Shown here piece after piece: positions 35,701 to 47,084 of a stretch of 64,000 bases of DNA. The DNA comes from Zygnema cylindricum (lineage: Eukaryota > Streptophyta > Zygnematophyceae > Zygnematales > Zygnemataceae): NCBI GenBank assembly GCA_037447655.1, contig JBBHKE010001576.1, positions 186,001 through 250,000 of the forward strand. Reading direction: 5' to 3'. A model generated the notes under the pieces. That model was given only the letters and a program-made list of their open reading frames with translations, had not been told where the DNA came from and did no database searches. Numbering within the stretch: the stretch's first letter is position 1; each line of letters begins with the position of its first letter. The position numbers and the translations under genes were made by a program.

Positions 35701-36637
35701 TGTTTGGGGTTATCAACCCTACCGTGCAACATGTAACAATTATGATCCATACCTACTGCTAAGTTGCCTACTCATGTGAGAGGAACCAATCAACCTATGA
35801 TTAAATTCACTTCAATAAATGTAACAGGCTAATAGTTAAAGGGGTTAATGATATTATGTGATTATTTAAAAATATCATATTGTCAGATAAGTACAAAGAT
35901 GTCAATAATGAATAGGCCATGACAACATGGGAGGAACAGGAAGGGGAGGCGGGGAAAGAGGAGTTTGATGAATACATGTTGGACCTAGATTTATAGTAAC
36001 AAGAGATAAAAGAGATATACCTATTCACAACCTACAATGAGTTGAGTTAATTTAAATGTGAAAACTAAACCATGTCCCTCAAATTAACATAAATATGATT
36101 ATTTTTTGCTTTCAGGTGAAGTTATTTTTTTCATTTTGATTATTGTGTATCTTTATCTTTTTTTTTTATGCTTTTTTCATGTTCCTTTCCGTAGTTTTTT
36201 GTCCTTATCTATTTCCGTAGTTCAAGTTTTATTCTTATCTTTGTCCTTTTCGTCCTTTGTCCTTTTATGTCCTTTTATGTCATTACCATCTGATTTGTTT
36301 TTTTTTTTTGCATTTTTTCTTTTTTGGGTTCAAATTTCTCAGGTTTCTCTCTTCCCCTCCCTCCAAACAATTATAGGTACATCGCTCATTATTATTAGCA
36401 TTAAAAATTTATTAGTGTTAATGCAAAATTATAATTAGCGATACTAATTTACTGCACAGTGATGTGGCATATAATAGTCCATGTCATTAAACAATGTTGT
36501 TAACTCTATTATGTGATTTTTTGCCAAAAAAAGTAGCGACCAAATTAGTGTTATTAACTCTAATAATTATAAGTATTGTAGTATTCGTGATTTTGATGCG
36601 TGCGTAATATGCGAATTGAACAACTATGCTTGGCACA
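35701..36637. other. Unassigned repeat-like DNA
   Basis: Includes a T-rich stretch with 'ttgtccttt' repeats (36190-36290) and a decayed 'attagtgttaatgc...ttagtgttattaactctaat' MITE (about 36399-36570). No gene seen. Confidence 0.4.
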
Positions 36638-37104
36638 CGTCGCAAACAGTTACTCGAAACCATAACCGACCATTACCCCACCTCTCGCGTCGGATCCGGA
36701 ACAGATTCGGTTGCCAAATTTTGGGGGTTGTGCGTATTCGGGCGGGTGATTCACAAAATAATTGAAAAAAATCGGGTAGGGTCGGCTCAACAAAAAACGA
36801 AAAAAGGTTAAGGTTTTGTACTTCCCTACTATTCAACATTATTGTACTCTCTACTCTTGATATCGTCGAAATATGTGACATCATGATTAGAGTCCCAAAT
36901 CTGACACAATATTAACACTATTTGTTTTGCAAATCTTAATGGAAGATAATGGCCACAAATCGTACTCTATTGTAACGTGTTCATTATGCACTTTGTACGT
37001 TATTTCCACAAATATATCAACGTGTCAATGTGAAATATCACTATTTTCGATAGTTTACGGTTCATGTATGAATTATTTCGAATTCCATTAAAGATGGACA
37101 AAAT

Positions 37105-38940
37105 GTGTATGTCATTGTAACTTGTTTTGTTACTAAATTTACACATTTGAGCTTCATCATTATTTTCGTATCAATAATTTATATTCGTATGCTTATTTTT
37201 ATTTTTTTATTATTATCTGTTTTTCATGATGTTGTTTTTTATTTGCTTATCCATAAAAAAGAAAATTGTTTTAGTAAAAACTTTTTATTGATTATGGTTA
37301 GTAACTGTATGATATTTTCTTATTGTTTTTTTTTCCCAGGTTTTGATACATTATGTCAAGCATTATTTGATGCTGGTATTTCGTCCATCAAAAGTGTTGA
37401 CATTGGCCAAGTACTCCCGTCCGTAAACAGAGTAAGTAACTACATTATATATTTTGCCAAAATTATTCGAAAGTTCATCCCAACATTTAGAGAAAATACC
37501 GATAGCAATATTTTTATCGTATTTACGACCGCTCTCTAGACGTAGACAATAGAAAGAACCTCATTTACATCAGTAAATGCTCATTTTATCGACAAAGTCT
37601 TTAAACTTCATGCACGCAAGCTTCAAGTTATTATTTTCCAAAAGGAAAACATTCCGCGGAAATTATTTTAACAACTTCAAATAATTGTTTAACCAAATTT
37701 GAAATGTCCATTTTTATTTTTTGGAAAATCATTGTGTTGTTGTGATTAACAGTGGCTCCAACATGTGTGCGGTTGAAGGTCTACCGAGTATGTTTACTTG
37801 GATACCTTGCGCAGTATGACCATAAAATTGCTACAATTGTTACCACGATTGTGAACAAGAAAACTTCAAAAAAATACGAATATGATGCGGAAGTTTATGA
37901 ATTGTATGATCTAATTGACTCTTGTAAATTATTGGTCACGTATTTTAAACAAAGTAACTTACAAAATATTTTGAAAAACACTTTAAAACAAGAAAATGCA
38001 ACTCGGTGGAATTTCTTGCTCCGAATGCTTAAGAGTATTTTCGATGCATTCAATGAGATAAGATCAATCGCTCCAGCAAAAATTAAATTGATACTTTTTG
38101 CTTGTATCGGTAATACTCATCTTACCAAAATTTTACGATTTTTGTAAAGGTTTAAAAAACGACCCTAACATTGGAAAAAATAAAAAACCAAATTTACATT
38201 TGGCTTTGTTTAAATGATTGTCTTTCTTTAACCATTGTAAGATAAAAAACAACATCGTACAATGACGGAGAAAAATAATGCCCCGTCCATTCCCCAAACT
38301 TGCAAAAAACTTAATGAACTCTTTATTAAATTATACCGAAGTGAGGCCCTAACGAGTATTATATTGTCGCGGCTACTTTAGATCCTCGACGAAAACATAA
38401 GCTTGAAATAGTTGGGGTATTGAAAACCGAAATTGAAAGCTCGAGGGTCAAACTTCGCGAACTCCCATACGACTCTGGTGATGTCGCTAATTTCAGTAGT
38501 CTTGAATGTATAACAAAAAAACAAAAAACTTCGCAAAGTATGGACAGTTTCCACTGTTTTTTTTACAAAAGCGATGATTAAAATATGGTTCTTATTACCT
38601 CTGACAAGAAAGCGCTTGTTAATGATGAGTTTAAATGTTATTTTGCTTTGAAATTCACCAACGACATAAAATTGAAATTTAACGTAAGCAAATAGTGGCA
38701 AAAAAATAAAGTTTACGTACGAAAGATGGATGATTTCCTCTTGTATATCTAATCTAGCTAATTAGACTTTTAGCTCTATGGACGAATACAGCTTTTTGTA
38801 TGCTGTGATCAAAATCACAAAAAAGATGAGCTCACTAGTGGCTTCAATTGTGTGTGATCCTTTGTGTGTTAGATCCAGCCGAGATATTTTAAACGCATGG
38901 CTTTTTGTTTTGTTTTGTTTTCTATTTTTGTTTTTAGTTA
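37105..38940 (+). pseudogene. Decayed hAT transposase (BED/ZBED-like group)
   Basis: After an intron-like acceptor (TTTTCCCAG, ending about 37340) the frame reads GFDTLCQALFDAGISSIKSV, then DIGQVLPSVNRVSNYI, then IFIVFTTAL. It continues past a stop as YISVNAHFIDKVFKLHARKL (about 37570-37629), the hAT 'T.HFID..kLh' segment. Later blocks are ENATRWNFLLRMLKSIFDAF (about 37993-38052) and VAATLDPRRKHKLEI (about 38366-38410). A C-terminal fragment 'RSSRDILNAW' (about 38871-38900) corresponds to the dimerisation motif. Stops and frameshifts show it is dead. It differs from the DUF659-type remnant at 34280-35700, so two hAT lineages lie side by side. Confidence 0.75.
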
Positions 38941-39136
38941 ATGTATTTTTTTCGAGTATTAGTTATATAGTTTTTTTTGATTTTTTGTTGTATTTCACAA
39001 GTTTTGTAGTGATTATCTTTTTCTTTTAAACATGTTTATTTTCAAAATTGTAGTATTTATACCAAATATAGATTTATAGAGTTTGTATAATTTATAAGTT
39101 TGAGGTTTAAAATTTGTACAATAGAGTCGAAAATAT

Positions 39137-39604
39137 GGGTGTTGTGTATTTGCACGGTTTTGTCGATAATTGATATGTATCTTTTTTTGGCTTGCCGATA
39201 ATCGATACAGTGGCACAATATATCGAAACTGATGTTATTGTCGATAAAAACCCGATAATATCGGTTTTTTTATCGCGATAACACCGGTATCGATAAATGT
39301 CGGCGAAAATTGCACGGTTTGTGCCGCACAATTGTACTGTTTATTCCGTCGTACTAAACCGACGTTATTCCGTTACACGGAGTATGGAACAGATTGTTAC
39401 ACGTGGCATGCCACGCTATAAACCGTGAAAAATATAATACAATACATTTTTAAAATTATATAGCATAATATAGTTTTTCCACTTATTGCCGATAAGGAAT
39501 TTGTTGGTCTCGGAGCGATATGTAGGAACCCTTGACCGTTTGATAACTGATAACTATCAGTATCGGTGTTACCGCGATAAATTTATTGCCGATACACAAC
39601 ACTA
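39137..39604. mobile_element. hAT-like MITE with CGATA-rich termini
   Basis: GGGTGTTGTGTATTTGC ... CCGATACACAACACTA, with perfect 8-bp duplications GAAAATAT at 39129-39136 and 39605-39612. This proves an hAT-type insertion. Internal blocks are shared with 33154-33592 and with the sequence flanking the chromovirus (54811-55038, 62329-62545). Confidence 0.8.
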
Positions 39605-39971
39605 GAAAATATGTTCTAATTTGTTTATTTATATATTTGATATTGCATATTTTTTTTTGTATTTTTGCCTATTATAATGTGTTTTTTGCTAATTGATTTT
39701 CTATGTGAAAACTAATATTTTTTCTTCTAAGCATACATAATTAAAACTAGACATTTTTTTCATTATACATAACATAGTATCGTAATCGAAAAAAAAAACG
39801 CAAAAATAAATCTAAGAGTTTAAACATTAATCTAAGAGGTTCACGCAAAATTAGGAAAAAAAAATTCGAGGGAGGTGATTGTTGAGGAAAATAAATGTAC
39901 GTCAAGAGAGATTGCAAAAAGACAAAATAGTAAAAAGAAGAGATAACATCTCAAAGGGAGATGTACCACTG

Positions 39972-40147
39972 CACCGCTCATCGTTATTAATGTTGATAAG
40001 TCGCTACTATTTATAGCCAAAAATCACAAAATAGAGTTAACAGCGTTATTTAACGACGTGGACTACAACTTGCCACGTCTCCTTGTACTAAATATTATTA
40101 TCATTTTTGTAATTTTTCATTATGCTTAACGCTAATAGCAATGAGCG
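39972..40147. mobile_element. TA-type MITE, diverged copy
   Basis: CACCGCTCATCGTTATTAAT ... CGCTAATAGCAATGAGCG. Contains 'gacgtggactacaacttgccacgtc', the block also found in 13279, 13993 and 47085. Confidence 0.55.
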
Positions 40148-40595
40148 TTATAATTTTGTACTTATTCGGGTACGGGTAGTCGTAGGAAATCGAGTTTCGG
40201 TTAACTTTTATTTTCGTAATGAGTATCTGGTAACGGGTAATAATTTAGGAGTGTGACATAACCTTGTCGGGTACCGGGTGTTCAGATTTTGAAAAAAAAG
40301 TTAGTGTCGGTTTCGAGTATCTAAAATTTTGACTTTTGCGACCTCTGGTGTGGGGTACTAAGATTTTGAAAAAAAAAATGTTGGTTTGGGGTACCTAAAA
40401 GTTTGACTTTTGCAAACTTTGATGCTGGGTGACAATCGGTTTTTGAGCATCAATCGTCACATCGTACCATAAATTTTAAGCACATGAAATCGCCACGCAT
40501 CGTTGAGTGGAAACCGGAGAGCATCGCAAAATCACATCTTTGCACGAATGTAACGGCATGCTATGTGTCGCGATACGCATCCTTAATCTTACATT

Positions 40596-41062
40596 CAAAG
40601 GTCGCAAAAGTCAAAATTTTGGATAACCGAAACCAACCGTTTTTTTTATTTCAAAATTTGAGTACCCGACGCCCGACCGGGTTATGTCACGCTCCTAAAT
40701 TGTAAACCGTTACCCGATACGCGTTTCCGAAAATAAAAGTTAACCGAAACTCGATTTATAGCGTCTAACCGTATTCGCTCGTTCCCGAATAAGTGCAAAA
40801 TTAGTGGTACATCTTCCTTATACTTTCCATGATACAAATAGTACAAAGTACAATAACGTTTGATGGCATTGACAGTACAAAGCCTTCAATTTTTTTATTT
40901 TTTTGCTTACCCGACCGTAGCTGTTTTTTTTTATTTTTTTAGTGAATCACCCGCCCGAATCCGCCCGACCCTCCAAATTTGGCAACCGAATCCGTTCCAA
41001 ATCTGACGCGGGCGGTCGGATTACGGTCGGTTACGGTTTCGGTTAACCGTTTGCGACCTTTG
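40596..41062. mobile_element. hAT-like MITE, CAAAGGTCGCAAA ends
   Basis: CAAAGGTCGCAAAAGTC ... CGTTTGCGACCTTTG, flanked by CTTACATT (40588-40595) and CTTACCTT (41063-41070), seven of eight matching. It is the inverted, internally deleted relative of 36638-40349. Confidence 0.72.
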
Positions 41063-41147
41063 CTTACCTTTCCTTCCCGACCGTTGGATTAACAATCAAC
41101 CAAGTGTGAACTTAAATATAAGTTTACAGGTCACTACAATACAGTAA

Positions 41148-41613
41148 GGGTATTTTCGCATGTGCTAAAGTTACAGTTACTTTCTGTCGTTTTCTTCTAT
41201 AACTTAGAAAAAAACGCGAAAATCCGCAGCCGTACCAAAAAATAGAAATTACCACCATACAAGCTGCGTTACCTTGAAACTTTATACGTACAGTAGTTTG
41301 TCGTCTAGCGAGATACAATTTGTCGTTTAGCGCATTTCGACCCACTTTCGCGTCCTTTCAACACATGTTCAAACTTTACATCAAATCACCTCGCGAGGTG
41401 ATTTGAAATAAAGTCCAATAAGGTGAGCGAATAGGCAGACGCGTATTTTTAACATTTTTTGAAGTGCGCGGTGTCACAGACGGATAAGCGAGTGGAATAA
41501 CCTGAAATAAAGTTTAGTGGAGCGCTCCACTAAACTACATTTCAAACTTGTACACAACTTTCCTGCGCTTTCACCCAGCTTTACGCGATTTGCTGTTTAA
41601 CATAGAGCGATCT
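41148..41613. mobile_element. Harbinger-like element truncated by assembly gap
   Basis: Starts GGGTATTTTCGCATGTGCTA after TAA (41145-41147) and follows the left part of 20139-21061. It contains two perfect 26-bp palindromes, 41381-41406 around TCGCGA and 41511-41536 around GAGCGCTC. The right end is lost in the gap. Confidence 0.65.
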
Positions 41614-41623
41614 NNNNNNNNNN
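41614..41623. other. Assembly gap (10 N)
   Basis: Ten Ns. Palindromic transposon DNA lies on the left and CT-rich promoter-like DNA on the right. Confidence 0.99.
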
Positions 41624-41639
41624 TCAGCTGGTTAGCTAT

Positions 41640-41900
41640 TATCGGAACTTAAGAGACCCAAAAAACGTCTCCCCGACTTTCCTCCCTTCCTCTCGTTGGA
41701 GATGCTTCCCTCCACCCCACTTCCCTATGTCTCTCTCTCTCCCTCTCTCTCTCTTTCTTTTCACAGGATTTTTTGATTTTTTTTAGACTCTTTACTTTAT
41801 GTCTTTCCTCAATTTCATAAATTTTACCAAAAAAACCCTAAAAAACCCAGAGAATTCAAGGCTATTATCGATTGGTCGACTATTTTGACAGAGGTTGGAA
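41640..41900 (+). promoter_or_regulatory. Orphan plant promoter/5' leader-like region
   Basis: A CT-rich tract (41725-41765) is followed by a telo-box AAAACCCTAAAAAACCC at 41832-41848. Then comes a possible short exon with donor GGAAAG|GTGAGT near 41901. Plant 5' leaders often combine CT tracts and telo-boxes. Frames downstream (to 42297, ending ...WDSDKKKYLWVFRDGLVKIR) have no family I recognise. The rest of the gene may be missing or rearranged by the neighbouring gap. Confidence 0.4.
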
Positions 41901-42327
41901 AGGTGAGTTCGATGACGTCCTGAGTATCATCTCTATAATTATTTTTTTTCACAGATTATGTATGTCTTTTTTTTCTGATGTCTTGATGGTTTACCATGTT
42001 CACTCCATTTTTTTTTGCCAACTTTATGCATTTGAAGAGAAGAATATTCAGCTAATCAATTCATTTTGTATATTCATTTGCATTCATGTCATAGGGTGGA
42101 AGAGGAAAGGTTGCCATTTTTATTGTTTAGGTTTCCGTTGTTTTATTTTGCTTGCCGAGTTCTCTGGTCTTAATTTCATTTTTTTTTTGTATTTTTTGCA
42201 TGAAGAAACTAGTGGAGGAATTTGGGACAGTGACAAAAAAAAATATCTGTGGGTTTTCCGAGATGGATTGGTAAAAATCAGATGCAAAAACGTTTAAGCT
42301 GAAGTTGAAGCGTAGTTCTAGTAAAAC

Positions 42328-42612
42328 ACTGTCAAACATGGTCAAACATGACCAAGCATGATCAATCATAATCAAACATGGTCAAACACGGTCAAACAAG
42401 GTCAAACACGGTCAATCATGCTTAAACACAGTTAAATACGGTCAAACACGGCCAAACACGGTCAAACACGGTCAAACAGGGTCAAACACTGTCAAACACT
42501 GTCAAACACAGTCAAATACGGTCATACAAGGTCAGACACGGTTAAAGACAGTTAAATACAGTCAAACACGGTCAAACACAATCAAACACGGTCAAACAAA
42601 GTCAAACAAATA
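42328..42612. repeat. 10-bp satellite, consensus GGTCAAACAC
   Basis: Nearly thirty copies of a decamer (GGTCAAACAC, with ATG, AGG and ACA endings) in tandem. The array is more degenerate at its left edge. It starts directly after a short frame ending near 42297. Confidence 0.93.
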
Positions 42613-42677
42613 ACCACAACCGCGGCGTTCTATTTTGGAGTGAAGGCAGAGTCTATGGATTTTTCTTTTGTTTGAAT

Positions 42678-42954
42678 CATAGTTCAAAAGTAGGTGAAAG
42701 TAGGCCCATACAATATGCCTATTGTATGCAAAACATACAATATGACCTTAAGATCCATATTGTATTCAGACCTATTCGGACAAATAAAAACATTCGGACC
42801 AATTTTTATTTTTTTAAACCGTCACATTCGGATGACCGGACGGTCGCTGATCGAAGTAGCGATCTAAGAAGATCACATGGAAAACCCATAACACAACTTA
42901 CGCTAAAGGCGCCTCCCAAAGGTCTACCATAAAAACGCCTACTATTGAACTATG
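42678..42954. mobile_element. hAT-type MITE, CATAGTTCAAAAG family, short copy
   Basis: CATAGTTCAAAAGTAGGTG ... CTACTATTGAACTATG. Octamers GTTTGAAT (42670-42677) and GTTTCAAT (42955-42962) match at seven of eight. Keeps 'cgatctaagaagatcacatg' once only. Confidence 0.8.
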
Positions 42955-43129
42955 GTTTCAATCCACGTCCCATTTGTGGTGACATCGGATACTTTTGTAG
43001 ACTTGTACAATTTCCTTACGTGTTCGTACAGTACCTTCTTTTGTTGCACTCTCGTCTCTTTGTTTTCTACTCATGGGAAAACCACCCTTCCATCCATTAT
43101 CAATTAAAAAATCTGAACAATGTCATTCT

Positions 43130-43530
43130 GAGCTAAAAAAAAATCTTACTATTATGTCCGCCTAGTTTTAGCCGTCAATCCTGGTTATATTCACATCATT
43201 TGCGATCCTCAATCTACTCACGAAGCATGGACAGTCTTTGAAAACACCTTCGAAAATAATATCTGGTCGAGAATTCTCTTTTTACGTCGAGACTTCTCCA
43301 CCTACAAACTTTTTCCTATAATCTCTTTTTAAAACATATCTTTCCGGAACTCATACATTAGTTGACTGATTCCAAAAAGTCAACCGTCTAATGAAAGACG
43401 CCAATTATTTATTATAAATTTGGGAGTCCTTCCAATTGGTTATGCGTCACTCTTGTCGATGTTTGACCATGTCATCTATTCCATTATCAAAAACATATCG
43501 ATAATTACTGTGTGCTCATCCGCCATAATA
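43130..43530 (+). pseudogene. Ty1/Copia gag remnant
   Basis: The plus strand reads IHIICDPQSTHEAWTVFENT, then NNIWSRILFLRRDFSTYKL, then after a shift SGTHTLVD, FQKVNRLMKDANYLL and IGYASLLSMFDHVI. This order (h.l....ta.eaW..le..f......r...L...l...K....s...y...v..l.d.L...g.pl) is the Copia gag (UBN2/DUF4219-type) layout. Stops and frameshifts make it dead. No LTRs were found around it. Confidence 0.65.
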
Positions 43531-43884
43531 TTCATAAAATATACTTTTTAAGCCCCATGCTAACAAGGTCTTGTGGAATGACCGCCTCAGCGTGAATCAT
43601 GTATTGTGACTAACTGATGTTACATGTTGTACCCATTTTGAAAGTGTCACATTGATAATATACGGATTCAAAAATTCATAGATTAAAAAGAAACTCTGGC
43701 CTTGTCATTAAGAGAAAAGACGAAAGCACAATATGGCGGAACAAATCGTTAACCTTGTTATACGTGTCAACAATGTTTTCTTTCATTGGTAATGGTGGAA
43801 ACATGAATAACGATTTTGATTACAAAACATCCTTATGGGAGGTGATCTAAACAGATTAAGGCACGAGCACACCAAAGATTTCAT

Positions 43885-43990
43885 TGGAACAAACATATAT
43901 ATACACATGTATATGTGCTTGTTCAAATGCATATATGCAAACATATGTATATGTAGATGTATATGTAGGCAGATAAAAATATACATATAA
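43885..43990. repeat. Degenerate (ATATGTAT)n simple repeat
   Basis: Alternating 'catatgtatatgtag' motifs. Minus-strand frames here (Met/Tyr/Ile/His-rich) are artefacts. Confidence 0.8.
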
Positions 43991-44467
43991 AATAACTAAA
44001 ACCGAGGGAATATACTGAGAGATTAGTCGCTCTATTCACATTGGAAGTGAATTGGGTGGATTGGGATTCAGTTCGTCGGGCCTACATGAAGAGCATGCGC
44101 ATCATAGCATTATTGAATGACTTTTCACTTCTAAGAGATAAGTTTAGCCATAGATAGCTCTGGTAGTATACCCTTTAAAAATCATTTTAAGGTTAAGATC
44201 CATTCTTCCACTCCCAATCATTGATTTTTGGGAACAAGTCGATATAGAAGAATGGATCTTCTCAAACATTATTGTACCATTCACTAAAATTTTGCTTCTG
44301 AAGGTAGGAAAATCTGGACATGAAATAACAACAAAATATTATAATAAGGATTCACTTCACTAAAGTGAAGTTCCTTACAGCGAGAGTGAAGCTAGAGTTT
44401 GACTAAGATTCTTGATTGAGCTGAAAGCCAGATTGAAATAATGTTATGATAAAAATATGAGTTAGAA

Positions 44468-44690
44468 TTAGGGAGGTTTAGGGTTAGGATTAGGATTAGG
44501 GTTAGGGTTATGGCCAGGATTACGAGTAAAGGACAGATAAAGCGGCAATAGTTCAAATTAGTCTTGGAGTTTTGCCTAAGGTTAAAAGTTGGAATTAGAA
44601 CTAGTGTAATGTTAAAGTTAGGGTTAGGCTGACAGTCAGGGTTTAGAATGAAGGTTTCCGATTAAGTTTTACAATTAGGGTTAGGGCAAA
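44468..44690. repeat. Short interstitial TTAGGG-like tracts
   Basis: Runs such as 'tttagggttaggattagg' and 'attagggttagggttat' at 44480-44511, with outliers at 44609-44626 and 44674-44685. The unit is TTAGGG/TTAGGA rather than the usual plant TTTAGGG. It is too short and degenerate to be a telomere. Confidence 0.7.
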
Positions 44691-46217
44691 TGTCCATAGT
44701 AACGGAGAGTCTTTTGTTTGCGCAAAAAGTCAATAGATAAGCTAACACTTTCGCTCCTAAACTAATTAATCGACTGCCCTTAGCAAGGTTTCTACTTGAA
44801 GGAGAGAAGGAAACATGTCGATTTTTGGAGATATGTACAAGTCAAGCTTCACTATATCAAACCAGAAGGTACAGTACACCGCGAATCGTAATTAGAGTAA
44901 GGCTGCGGCCCCATGTGGCTAAGGGTGTGTCCCCATGTGCATAAGTAAACATTTTTTCCTGTCGTTTTGCCGTAAAACTTAGCGCCGTACTGCCTAAGTT
45001 GCGACCGTACGAAGAAATCACAAATTTATAAGGTACAATTTGCGTCATTCTCGAACTTAGGGTGTACGAAAATTTGTCGTCTTGCGTTTTTTCGACCCAC
45101 TGTCACGTCATCTTCAAAATTTTCATAAACAACATCGGCAATATATTTTTAGCTAAGTAAATCCGCTTACACCAATAGGAAAATATATTCCCACGTGTGA
45201 TAATTTTTAAAAGGTTTTTGACGACTGAAAAAAGTACAGGGCTGTTCGTTTTTGTCCGTATGCACGTTGTATGGTTTTTTTTTGAAGGGGTTTCGATGGT
45301 GGTGTGTCATTTCACGGAAAGTGAAAAGTCTGCGAAGGTGGAAAATCTGCGGAGTCGCCCTTGCTGCTCGCACTCATTGCCACTGTCGCCTCGCGCCCTA
45401 TTCCCCCTTCGAGCTACACCACTCTGCATTCTGACACAAGTTGTCTTGCACAAGTTGGCTTTAAGTGCAGCAGGAGGGAATGAGAGGAGATTTTTAGAGC
45501 GACATTGTTTCACCACCTCGCAAAGTATAAAAGCACTACTTCCACCATTTGAAAATCACGACAACATAAAGGTGAAAGAGGCGGATATCGTGAGATTTTT
45601 GTCTGAGGTATAATTGGTGGAGGAGCTATACTGGAGGTACGTTTCAACGAAATTGAAAGAATGTTTAACCCTTTTTTAGACAATTTTTGAAAAACTAAAG
45701 AAATTTTCTGTTTCAAATTCATTTTCTGATTCGTTACAGTTAAAATTTCAGGTGAAGATTCGGTTTCATTTATATGTACAATTTACATTTTTAAATTCAA
45801 ATCCACTCGCACTTTTGTTTCAATTCAGTTTTTCATGCAGATTCTTTGTCGACCTTAGTTACATGTTCCAGTTGCAGTTTTCTAAAATTTGGTCTTCTGT
45901 CAAGAAAACAACTCAATTATTCCTTTTCATATTATATTTTTTGAACCTTTTTGTTGTTTTAAGATCCATTACGTAGTAGTTTTGAAACATTTTTGGACTG
46001 TTTTTAGTGTAAAGCTAATATTACTCTTATTTGAGTGGTTTTCAAGGATTTAGATCTGATATGCTTTCATTTTTTAGAAGATTATACTTTGTCATATTTG
46101 CTTTCTAAACTTTGTTGTTGTTTAGAGCTTCAATTTTCCATTTTTTTTACTATATTTTGTCATATTTCAGTTTAAATTATGTTTTCAAATGATAATTAAA
46201 ATTACATCATGTATTTC

Positions 46218-46670
46218 GTTTTCAGTTTGAATTGTTGATTCAGTTTTGATTTCTCTATATCCATTTCCAATCTAATTTTGTCCGTCTACCTTTTTTAGGA
46301 CAAATCCAAACCTGTAGTTTAAAACCGAAAAAACATTTTTTCTGCTCTATTTCAGTTTCCTAATTTCCTCCACTACAATTTTGGTCCAAACTACAAGTCT
46401 CTGTAGTCGTTTTCACTTTCTCGGTATATATTACTCTTTCCATCTCCTCCCACCTGTCAAAGTCACACTAAATACTTCAAACTACTTTGCTCTATTCCAC
46501 ATTATCCGTGGAATCCGCTTTCAGTTTCAGTTGGTGATTCAGTTTTGCGTTCCGTAAATATACTTCCAATCCATTTTTGTCCGTCTACCTTTCGCAGGAC
46601 GAATCCAAACCTGTAGTTTAAAACAAAATAAAACATTTTTTTTGTTATGTTTCAGTTTCCTATTTTCCTA
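46218..46670. repeat. Pair of about 150-bp direct repeats
   Basis: 46220-46375 and 46518-46668 share 'ttttgtccgtctaccttt', 'aatccaaacctgtagttt', 'aaacatttttt' and 'tttcagtttcctaattt' in the same order. They lie about 300 bp apart inside the large Harbinger-like element. Confidence 0.75.
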
Positions 46671-47084
46671 TTGAATCAAAGCTCCATGGTCAACTCTTTA
46701 TCTTGCTTCTTCTCTTGCTAACTTCAAACAATGAATAAAGTGTAGACACCATGGGTAAACTGTTGCTTCAAATAACAACCTTGTTATGATCAAATGTAGT
46801 TTCGTCTACAGTGGCCTTCGTCGATTGACATGTGTGGCATATTTGTTATTTGACTTGAGTTGACTTTTGTGTGCAAGATAAAAAAAACTAGTGATGAACC
46901 TTGTGAAAGTTAGACATTTGCTTTTTTTGAGAATGGCTCTAATAGTCCGGCCTTGGATACAATTTTGGGCATACATGCAAAATTAGCTCGAGAAGGTGTC
47001 ATGGTTCGACATTACAACAATCCGAAGCTCAAAGACTAGATCCGTATCTCTGTCGGGAAGCCGGAGCAAAGCGACTTGATGCTA

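Larger units (their letters stand above)
36638..40349. mobile_element. hAT element carrying a transposase remnant; candidate parent of the CAGAGGTCGC MITEs
   Basis: The left 330 bp (CGTCGCAAACAGTTACTCGA, 'ggatccggaacagattcggt', 'tgacatcatgatta') aligns with the left end of 29373-33118. The right end ('gtacttattcgggtacggg', 'ggttaacttttattttcg', TTTTGCGACCTCTG) matches 9461-9922. In between lies a decayed hAT transposase (37100-38940), which the MITEs lack, plus a nested hAT MITE (39137-39604) and a small TA-type MITE (about 39972-40147). Flanking octamers agree poorly. Confidence 0.6.

Noticed and set aside
44468-44690. Telomere or chromosome end
   Set aside because: The tracts are short, degenerate, interrupted and flanked on both sides by ordinary repeats.
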